From Chara braunii (taxonomy: Eukaryota; Streptophyta; Charophyceae; Charales; Characeae), in contig BFEA01000115.1 of assembly GCA_003427395.1 (NCBI GenBank), positions 2,471,208 through 2,508,197 of the forward strand: a stretch of 36,990 nucleotides of DNA, read 5' to 3'. This document shows, one piece after another, positions 29,745 to 36,990 of this stretch. The notes beneath the pieces are model-generated. The model searched no databases, was not told the origin of the DNA, and worked only from the letters and a program-made list of their open reading frames with translations. A program made the position numbers and the translations under genes. Position 1 is the stretch's first letter. The number at the start of each line of letters is the position of its first letter.

Positions 29745-30980
29745 TAGGAAAAGTACGGGCTAGCGCTACCGGGAGCGCTCCGCCCCCCGGAGGGCCTTGC
29801 ACTCCGGGACTGTGATTGTGACGCGGCATGGGCTTTGTGGAGAACAGGAAAGCGCGTTGGTGGCCATCGCCTGGAAAGGCAAGAGCAAGCTGTGAGGGGG
29901 CGGTGGGACTTCTGCTCGTGGATAGTGGTTTTGAAAGATGACGGGTCGTGGAGTTTTTGCCACGTCATTGAGTTTTGGTATGGTTAGGACGACGGATGAA
30001 TGACTCTCTCTCCTCCTCTACGCTGGGATTGCTTCTGGTGACTCAAACCCTTATGGCGACTTGCCCGCGGGCTCGGCAGGTTTGTGCTATGACATCTCTG
30101 GCTTCACAGGTGGAAGTGGGAGGTGCCTGTTTTGTGCTTCGTAAGCTAACGGGAGTGTTTCACTTGCGGTGAAGTTGTGGTTAGCAGGGAGAGGGGAGGT
30201 TTTCTTCCCTTTCACGAAGACGCTAGGGGGTGTGTTTGGGCGAAGGAAGTGCAGTGGCACGAGGCGATCACGGGAGCGATATGATTAAAACGAGGGTGGA
30301 GGAGAAATTTTAGTACGGCACCCGCAATGCCGTGATAAACTGTGAGGTGGGCGGCAGATAGGATTTGATATGAGCTCTCATTTATACGGCAACGTGGGAG
30401 GTAGCCGCTTTCGAGTTGTTCGTCGACACTTTTGCGCTGCTTAATCATTGTCTCGGGGGGGTCGTAGTGGATTCTATGTGCTGATTCACTGATTCTAAGT
30501 TTCGTTTTCAGATTGCCCGTCGTTAAAATCTGTGAATGGGTGGGTTTCAAAACACAATTCGATCTCTGATGGAATGACTTAATTTAGGTCTTCTAGTAAG
30601 TTGAATATGAAGTGTGATCTTAATTTGTTGCTCATTCTCATCATCCGATTTTTTTCACGCGAATTGTTAGGTCTGGTGAATTCATAATGATGGACTTTAG
30701 TTGATGTCGTACTTACATATCATAAATAATGTCACAAATAAATTCGAGTTCGTTTCCTGATTACATGCCCTAAATAAATTCATAATTTCTAAGAACGTCG
30801 TTCCAAAATCCCCAGGTTCTACCTACTGAAATATGAAATTCTAATCTCCTATAATTCCCTATTCGGTATAACTTTTTTCTTAATTTTTGTGTTCAGAGTG
30901 TTGAAATTCGAATTTCAAATTTCTAAAAAAAAAAAAATCTACAATTCTTACTTTCGATTTTTACGTCATAATTTTGCCTC
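29745..30980. other. Unassigned sequence
   Basis: No feature recognised. The first about 800 bp is GC-balanced; from about 30550 the sequence becomes AT-rich, with a 13-nt poly(A) at about 30925. Confidence 0.4.
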
Positions 30981-31049
30981 TTATTTTTGAATTCGAAACA
31001 ACGTGTATCTGAGTTTATTCTGGTTGTAGTGGGTTGTTTTGGCGGTGAT

Positions 31050-31920
31050 GGTTGGAGATAACGCGCTCTGCGGCGAAGGGGCTAGCCTGTAGGGCGAGAA
31101 TAGGGTACAACAGCGGTGGAGATGGTGGCTCAACCGCTGTAAGTCTTGCTGGAGTAGGGGTGAGAATGAATTTTGTTGGCCGATTGCAACTAGTGCCTGG
31201 AGGAGCTGGATGATGGGAACCACAACTATGGTGAGGATTGGTGGCTTGTCTGTTATCTGCTGACGTCCGTTGGTCCAGTGGTCTGCGAATGGCGCTGGTT
31301 GGTGTTGGGCTTGGTAGCGCTGCCCTGTAACTCGAGTTGTACGGGGGCATGAAAACTTGTAGAGAGATATGGGGAGTCGTCGAGGGTGGAAGGCGCTCTA
31401 ATGTTTGTTGGTGGGCTGAGCCCGGTTCTCAGCATGATCGGTTCGGTCACTCCGGGTAGACTGTGAGGACCCCGGCTTCAAGCTTCTTGTTGATAATATC
31501 AGCCTTGGGCACTGGGCCCTTTTGGAAAAAAAAAAAAAGTTTTAGGACTCTCGGGACTCCTAGCAACTCGTTTTAGGTGGCTTCGATGCTGTTATACTCA
31601 GTGATCTGCGGCTGTTCGATGCCAGAACAACGCTGGCCGGTGCTGGGATGTTGCCCTGTAACCTGCTGATGCAGGAGCGTGAGGCCTGGTAGAGAGATCT
31701 GGGGATGCTTTGGGGTGGGTATTCCATGGGACAACCAAGGGTTGCTGCTGGGACGACGCTGGTCGGAGCTGGGGTGAGTTGTGTTGCCCTGTAACCCAGC
31801 AGGATGTGGGGGTGTGAGGCCTGGAAGAGCTCGGCATGGAGTAAGACATTGTTGGAGAACTTTGGAAGGGTTTGTTAGGGATTTCGAGGGTTTTGGAGCA
31901 TTTGTAGGACCTCCGCGGTC
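31050..31920. repeat. Degenerate low-copy repeats
   Basis: Blocks recur with drift. One type, GTTGCCCTGTAAC(C/T) ... GAG(A/G)CCTGG ... AGAGA(G/T)CTGGGGATG, is found near 31310, 31650 and 31785. Another, GAATAGGGTA(C/T)A(A/G)CAGC(G/A)G, then GGAGATGGTGGCTC and GTAAGTCTTGC, appears near 31100 and again at 32030 and 32240. No protein is evident, although the minus strand has several overlapping Pro/Ser-rich open frames. Confidence 0.55.
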
Positions 31921-31976
31921 TATTCCCATGCCTCCTGAATTACTGCAAGTGTTCATCCAGGTGAGTGGGAGAAAGA

Positions 31977-32350
31977 GATGGTGGGATATCACGCGTCCTA
32001 CTAGTGAGGGGGGCTAGCTGGTAGGATGGGAATAGGGTATAGCAGCAGCGGAGATGGTGGCTCTGCTGCAGTAAGTCTTGCTGGAGAGGGGTGCAGGGGA
32101 TTGATTGGTGGTGTTTGGGTCCTTTTCCGAATTGTGCATATCTTTTTGTTTCAAAAAAAGGGTGGGTGGGGTCTTCAAAAAAAGATGGTGGGATATCAAG
32201 CGTCCTACTAGTGAGGGGGCTAGCTGGTAGGATGGAAATAGGGTAAAGCAGCAGCGGAGATGGTGGCTCTGTTGCAGTAAGTCTTGCCGGAGTGACGTAA
32301 AGAGGATTGGGGGGGGTTTCGGAGTCGTTTTCTGAATTTTTGCATTCTGA
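31977..32350. repeat. Tandem duplication, 207-bp period
   Basis: Units start at 31977 and 32184 (GATGGTGGGATATCACGCGT / GATGGTGGGATATCAAGCGT, then CCTACTAGTGAGGGG, GCTAGCTGGTAGGATGG, GCAGCAGCGGAGATGGTGGC). The second unit is collinear to about 32350, with more changes at its end. Confidence 0.88.
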
Positions 32351-32391
32351 AGTTTGTCGTAGTAATTTCCTAAGGAGCCCCAATTTTTCTT

Positions 32392-32510
32392 AGCCAAAGC
32401 CGGGTAATGGCCCCGGTATCCCAACTCTCAAAATTCTACGTAAATTTCCATATGGGACGCTAGGCCCGGTTCCCAGCACGTGCTGCTCCCCACGAATAGA
32501 TTGGAGCCTA
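32392..32510 (+). mobile_element. SINE-like element with LINE-type 3' tail, copy S2
   Basis: It starts AGCCAAAGCCGGGTAATGGC and continues to TATGGGACGCTAGGCCCGGT, TCCCAGCACGTGCTGCTCCC and CACGAATAGATTGGAGCC. It has the same 5' half as S1, which shows that this is a repeated unit and not a random LINE end. No clear poly(A) follows. Confidence 0.68.
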
Positions 32511-32724
32511 CAGGAGGGCCCAAATTCACCCTACTAGAAACGTTTCTACTCTATTTTTTTCTGCGGCCGATAGCTGGGCCAAGTACTGGTGGTTTAAGGA
32601 GGTCCACACTAATACTAAGGTGTCTGGCCGAGCGTTCCTGTATGACAGCCATCACATCCACCCTTTTTCTTTTTTTTCTTTTTTTGGTGAACAACCTGAG
32701 CGAATGTTAGGGGAGCTGACAAGA

Positions 32725-32815
32725 GCAGGCACCACTAGCACTCCCGGGGAGGCTCCATCTACTTTATTGGTGGGGAGCAGCACCTGCTGGAAAGCAGAAG
32801 GTCCAGCATCCCTGG
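32725..32815 (-). mobile_element. LINE 3' tail block, copy S4
   Basis: The + strand reads GCAGGCACCACTAGCACTCC, then GGCTCCATCTACTTTATTGG and GTGGGGAGCAGCACCTGCTG. The first part matches the LINE A end (GCAGACACCACTAGCACCTG at 15336), so this is a longer LINE-type tail. It contains a small insertion (CTTTA) in the conserved block. A T-rich run (32658-32683) upstream may be its poly(A). Confidence 0.65.
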
Positions 32816-32818
32816 ACA

Positions 32819-32974
32819 TTGTAGTTGTTTGTGTGAACAGACTTGTGCTTGTAATGACAGGCAGCTGCAGGGCTCACCTACAAAGTATGACTTTTGACAG
32901 GCAGACCTACACAGCAGCCTGAGTTGCTTGGGTACATGATAGTCTGCGGTACGTGATAGTTAGTGTACACAGAT

Positions 32975-32976
<2 letters not shown>
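32819..32976. repeat. Dispersed repeat family Y, copy 1
   Basis: Collinear over about 155 bp with 33703-33860 (shared phrases: CACAGCAGCCTGAG(T/G)TGCTT, CTACATGA, GTGATAG, TGCACAGATC / TACACAGATC). No protein motif. Confidence 0.65.

Positions 32977-32977
<1 letters not shown>

Positions 32978-33012
<35 letters not shown>
32978..33012. repeat. Poly(T), 35 nt
   Basis: Directly followed by a LINE/SINE tail block in minus orientation, so it is most likely that element's poly(A). Confidence 0.9.
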
Positions 33013-33013
<1 letters not shown>

Positions 33014-33140
33014 AAAACCAAGCTCCATCTATTGGTGGGGAGCAGCACCTGCTGGAAACCGGGTCCAGCGTCCCATAGATACAACCATATCCTCACAAAT
33101 TGGCACAAACTGGGAACCGGGCCCAGCGTCCCATAACGAG
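33013..33140 (-). mobile_element. LINE/SINE 3' tail block, copy S3, with partial second block
   Basis: The + strand after poly(T) reads GCTCCATCTATTGGTGGGGA, GCAGCACCTGCTGGAAACCG and GGTCCAGCGTCCCATAGATA, the cleanest copy of the shared tail. A second partial block (GGGAACCGGGCCCAGCGTCC) follows at 33111-33135. Confidence 0.78.
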
Positions 33141-33702
33141 TACGTTCAGAAAACTCAGAAAATTTCATGAAAATGAGACCAGGAACTACTAGAAAATCTA
33201 ATTGGGCAAAATTTAGAACATTCGACAAGCTTCAGAAAAATATAAGAGCGGGGGGGACGAGACTAAAACTACCTACTATCCTAAATTCCCCCATCCAACA
33301 GATGGGCGTCAGTCCAGGCTTTCAGTCCACGTACCAGAGCTCACTTGATCTCATAGCCCCCTTCTGCTAGGTAACAGGGCACCACAACCCTCCCCCGTAC
33401 CGATCAACCTAGCTCTGACGGACAGGAAGTGCCTTCCTCCCTCGACAAATCCCTTAGCGGCAAGGCCCTAAATAGGTTACAGGGTCAATACCCCGGCGCC
33501 AACTTCGTCGGACGATCTGGTTATGCCTTCCACCCTCGGCATAACTTCACAGGCCTCAAGCTCCCCCCGGGTTACAGAGCAAGGCTCAAGCACCGGCCTG
33601 CGTCGTCCCAGCATCATGTCTGCTGCTAGGAGAATTGGGAATAGACTCTAACAGATTGTACGTAGTGTTCTTCTACCCCCATTCATCCAGAGAACAGCCC
33701 CT
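33141..33702. other. Unassigned sequence
   Basis: No feature recognised. A frame at 33429-33629 is open but has no known motif. Confidence 0.4.
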
Positions 33703-33860
33703 TGTTGTTGTAATTGCTTGTTTGAATAGATATGCACTTGCTATGGCAGCAAGCTGCAGTGCCCTCCTGCAAAGAATGGCTTTTGGAAGGTAGAACTGCA
33801 CAGCAGCCTGAGGTGCTTGCCTACATGACGGCCTAATGTAGGTGATAGAGTGCACAGATC
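33703..33860. repeat. Dispersed repeat family Y, copy 2
   Basis: A direct repeat of 32819-32976, separated by about 884 bp. Confidence 0.65.
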
Positions 33861-34247
33861 CCATGGCTGCCACCATAAGAGAATAGGAAGCCGGTTGGCT
33901 GTTCTCCCTCGCCCAATTCACCCTGCTAACCGCCCCTTGTTGTCTCGGTCTTGGAGCCTAGTTCTACCACCTATACTTATTTTCCAGACTCGTGTACGCA
34001 AGCTAGCCTCTGGTTCCCGTACCCATCCACCCGTAGGCGCAACAAATGGTACGTGAATTCGACAAAAAGCGACTGTAGTGTCAATGGCCACCCTCCTTCG
34101 AGGTCTGCCATACCCATTCCCCAGGATCCATGGGTAGCCCAGATGGATTTTCGGGGAGAAGGCCCTCCAGCCCGTACGGTAGTTAAAAAACATTATATGA
34201 CCCTGACCATATAGAGTGCGTTGACAGGAGAAAACTCTACCGGATCG

Positions 34248-34249
<2 letters not shown>
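33861..34249. other. Unassigned sequence
   Basis: No gene recognised. The phrase TATATGACCCTGACCATATAG at about 34193-34214 recurs as TATATGACCCTGATCCTATAG at about 34620. Each instance lies upstream of a poly(T). Confidence 0.4.

Positions 34250-34324
<75 letters not shown>
34250..34324. repeat. Poly(T), 75 nt
   Basis: An uninterrupted T run, the longest in the window. It may be the tail of a minus-strand retroelement, though the sequence after it (GTCTTTTCTTTTGAGAAGTA) is not the shared LINE tail. Confidence 0.95.
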
Positions 34325-34325
<1 letters not shown>

Positions 34326-34730
34326 TCTTTTCTTTTGAGAAGTAAGCTCTTTTTAACCCCTTTTGGAACAGCACCAGGATTCCAGAACATGACTGTTCGG
34401 TCATGGTAATGTATCTTCTTCCCAGCCAGGCCTCTACTCTCCAGCCAGCCAAACCGTTCTGCTATGTATGTCTATTCTAACATGCCCGCCTTGCTCACCG
34501 CCATGGATTCGAACAGATCATGCTCACAGCCATGGATTGAGGGGTATGGAATACTATGGATTCTTTTTTTTTTTTGTTTACGGGATCCTCTTGGTTATGC
34601 ACAATAGTACAATCTTATCCTATATGACCCTGATCCTATAGAGGTTGTGCATTGCCAGGCAATTTCGGACCAGATTAGCCAATGCCCCACCTGCGAGCAC
34701 ATATAACACTTGCCAATAATCTTCTTCTTC
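34325..34730. other. Unassigned sequence
   Basis: Nothing recognised between the 75-nt poly(T) and the poly(T) that ends LINE B. Confidence 0.4.
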
Positions 34731-34887
34731 TTCTTTTTTTTTTTTTTTGAGAAAAAGCCCTTACGCAAGGCCTCTATCCTGGTGGTGGTAAGAGAACCAC
34801 TGGGATTGAGGCTTGCCTGGCGGGCCGCTCCATCTATTGGTGGGGAGCAACACCTGCTGGAAACCGGGTCCAGCGTCCCTTAGATAC
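34731..34887 (-). mobile_element. LINE B 3' tail with poly(A)
   Basis: On the + strand, poly(T) (about 34734-34748) is followed by about 75 bp and then CTCCATCTATTGGTGGGGAG, CAACACCTGCTGGAAACCGG and GTCCAGCGTCCC. It lies on the same strand and 3' of LINE B ORF2, with only non-coding repeats between, as expected for its 3' end. Confidence 0.68.
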
Positions 34888-35067
34888 ATCTTTATACACA
34901 GTACGCTGTAAAGGAGACGCCTTTGCGCTGGTAACGGGGTCCAGCCTCCCCTTCAATCCACTATACCAGACCTTTCTTGCAGCAGGCTTGGCTATTGGGG
35001 GGGACCCACTGGGGGGCACCAGTGGAGCCTCCTCCAACCCCAGCCCCTGCCATCCACCTACTCTCCT

Positions 35068-35585
35068 TCTGGCGCCTCTTTATATTTGAAACTATCTGAA
35101 ACGGCTGGGATAGACAGTGTATTGCCAATGCTGGAAACCGGGTCCAGCGCCCCATATTGATGCTGTTCATACAACCAATCTGGTGCCTCTTTGTATTTAG
35201 AACTATCAGACATGCTGAGACAGACAGTACATTGCCAATGCTGGAAACCGGGTCCAGCGTCCCATTTTCAGTGCTGTTCATCCAACCAATCGTGCAGTGT
35301 ATCCGTCTGCTGTGGTCCCTCTGCTGACCATTAGACTGAACTTGTAACCGAGAAAGTTGAAACAGACAGTACATTGCCAATGCTGGAAACCGGGTCCAGC
35401 GTCCCATNTGGTCCCTCTGCTGACCATTAGACTGAACTTGTAACCGAGAAAGTTGAAACAGACAGTACATTGCCAATGCTGGAAACCGGGTCCAGCGTCC
35501 CATATGGGTGCTGTTTCTTCAACCAATCCTGTAGTGTATCCATCTGCTGCTGTCTCTCTACTAACCATTAGACTGGACTTGTATT
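35068..35585 (-). repeat. Tandem array of LINE-tail units in the LINE B 3' region
   Basis: The block ATTGCCAATGCTGGAAACCG + GGTCCAGCG(T/C)CCCAT occurs four times (35121-35155, 35231-35265, 35373-35407, 35469-35503). It is interleaved with GTGCTGTTCATCCAACCAAT-type and TGACCATTAGACTGAACTTG-type segments. The spacings are 110, 142 and 96 bp. The core GCTGGAAACCGGGTCCAGCG is itself a palindrome-like sequence and is part of the shared LINE/SINE tail. Confidence 0.85.
35408..35408. other. Single N between two exact 95-bp copies
   Basis: Positions 35313-35407 and 35409-35503 are identical, with one N between them. This is suspicious for an unmerged contig overlap. Confidence 0.8.
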
Positions 35586-35806
35586 GGAGGGGACAGAATA
35601 GACAGAGGTAACCAGGGATGAGCAGGGATAAGCAGGGATAGACAACCAGAGAAGGAACCGAAAGAGGCCAAGATCTGAAGAGAACAGAAGGGAGCAGAAG
35701 TAGGGGACCACAGAAGAAGAGGGCAAAAGAAGAGGGCGAAATCAAGTGGCCAGCAAGTAGACCGAAAACTGAGCCGGGCCGGTTCCACCGGACTGGATTA
35801 CTGAGA

Positions 35807-36990
35807 TCATGGGGGGAGGACCTCCTCCAGTGCCAGTGGGTGGGGGGGGAAGGGGTCTGCAAATTCTTGAGCCGGGCGTAACCTCTCGCCGGGATCGAGG
35901 TTTGTCCATTCATGGAAGATCAGCTGGTAATCTCTTGCTATCTCCGTCCGGTGTCCTTCTTGCAGCTCTCCTCCCTGCTGGCAATTTTTAGACCATCTTA
36001 CCTCCGCCACCCATCCTTTTCTTTCCCCTCCCAACCAATCCTGACTGAATCGGGAGATGATCCTGTTGATGTCAGACCAGGAATTCATTTGGTCAAGTTT
36101 GTCTCTGGCCTCCTTCCACTGGGCAGCAATTTCATGTTGTACTAATAGGCGTAACTGTTCTGTGACTTCTCCTTCTTCAACCCCTGCCCCTTCCAATTCC
36201 AAAATGCAACGTTTCCACCATATGACCCACAGGACCGCCCGCCTGCCCAAATGAAACATGTTCTCCTCGAATGTGTTTTCCTGAATCGGGGGGTAATGAC
36301 CTAGTAATATAGCCCTCCACTCCCATGGCCATTCTGCACCGGGGACAATGTGTCGCCAGATCCTGTCCCAAACCCTCCAGAGCAAAACCGAAGCCGAGCA
36401 TTGGAGGAAGATGTGTTCGATTGTTTCGGCCCTTTTCCTCCCCAGGTAACCCCTGAGACAGCTATGGCACCAGGGTAACGCCCGACGTTGCTGCTCCAGC
36501 CGAGTGTGATCTATCAACCAGTTGTTTGTTGGCAGGCATCGGTGCGCTATTTGCCACTACAGGGCCGAGATCTTAGCGGGTCTGTTCCTAGGTTGAGTGA
36601 ACTAACCGATCGGCTTGAGCAAGTCTCGGTCCACGTTAAGATGTCGATGCCACCTGTCCTCAACCGTCTCTCGCAGTTGTCGTTTGGGACGGAGCATACG
36701 ATAGGCTGATTTGGTTTTTAGATTATAAAGTGTTAGTTGTTTTGTCGGCCCTTGTCTAGTCGTGGCTCCCTGGGACCAATGCCACTCCTCGGGGTCGAAG
36801 GGGAGATCCTCAATCGGGGTTGTTGGGCGGTAGGCACATCGTCCTCTTCCCGTGTCCAGAACTCTGATGCGATATATGTTCGTTTTGTCCTTCCAGATAA
36901 AGGGGTCCTGGCTGCCCCGTAGAGTGTCATCCTTTTGGACGGAGAAGAGCTCAATTAGGGCCTGTGTTTGGTCTACAATGTGTATTTGTC
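35807..36990 (-). pseudogene. LINE B ORF2, C-terminal part (runs off the window)
   Basis: A single minus-strand frame from the window end to a TGA at 35807-35809, interrupted by only two TAG stops (36602-36604 and 36557-36559). It starts inside the post-RT connector (DDTLRGSQDPFIWKDKTNIY) and passes LTLYNLKTKSAYRML. It then reaches the zinc-binding domain: WQIAHRCLPTNNWLIDHTRL, CHSCLRGYLGRKRAETIEHI and FLQCSASVLLWRVWD. A C-terminal extension follows, with QDWLGGERKGW. The second TAG replaces a codon that is CAA or CAG (Gln) in LINE A and LINE C (SLQW). It is the least damaged of the three LINE copies; the 236 codons after the last internal stop are fully open. Confidence 0.92.

Noticed and set aside
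35807-36517. Intact 236-residue protein gene
   Set aside because: It begins at a TTG directly after an in-frame TAG and lacks the upstream RT. It is the distal part of a LINE ORF2, not a complete protein.

Overview
This is a eukaryotic nuclear window made almost entirely of decayed transposable elements and simple repeats. I could not support any intact host protein gene. The only strong lineage clue is a fragment of mitochondrial small-subunit rRNA at about 21287-21510. Its wording (GATACAACGCGCAAAACC followed by CCCTTGACATATGAA) is of the green-plant mitochondrial type. With the LINE style and the long poly(T)/(GT)n tracts, this suggests a green-lineage nuclear genome. A charophyte alga such as Chara is my best guess, but that is inference.

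Layout. 1-1683: (CA)n and (GT)n microsatellites and unassigned sequence. 1684-2677: two related hAT-like miniature transposons in inverted orientation, each with perfect 8-bp target-site duplications. 2686-7560: unassigned sequence, short tandem duplications, a (GT)n(GA)n microsatellite and a LINE reverse-transcriptase fragment (about 5450-5700, + strand). 7563-8180: a degenerate tandem repeat of about 180-190 bp. 8239-8550: two tandem tRNA-derived units with pol III A and B boxes. 10745-14135 (- strand): a broken Ty3/gypsy element with protease, RT, RNase H, integrase and a chromodomain-like tail. 15281-25047 (- strand): a long, broken LINE (LINE A) running ORF1 with a zinc knuckle, then endonuclease, RT, zinc-binding C-terminus and 3' tail. 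It is interrupted by an organelle-derived block (about 20800-21600) and by unassigned sequence with an N gap (about 17650-18720). 25500-26740: a pyrimidine-rich tract. 27034-35585: SINE-like units, tandem repeats, a truncated LINE C, long poly(T) tracts and several LINE/SINE tails. 35807-36990 (- strand): the ORF2 end of a third LINE copy (LINE B), running off the window.

How the parts relate. The three LINE copies share the zinc-binding C-terminal region and two of them (A and B) share a 3' tail of about 55 bp. The same tail is found at the 3' end of short poly(A)-ended SINE-like units, so a LINE-SINE mobilisation partnership is likely. All the protein-coding remnants carry stop codons and frameshifts. 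Several stops are TGA at positions where the family, or another copy here, has tryptophan, which fits cytosine-deamination decay. I found no new defence or metabolic system. The most unusual items are the inverted hAT-like pair, the mitochondrial/group II block inside the LINE endonuclease, the shared LINE/SINE tail and a 30-bp hairpin at 29432-29504.
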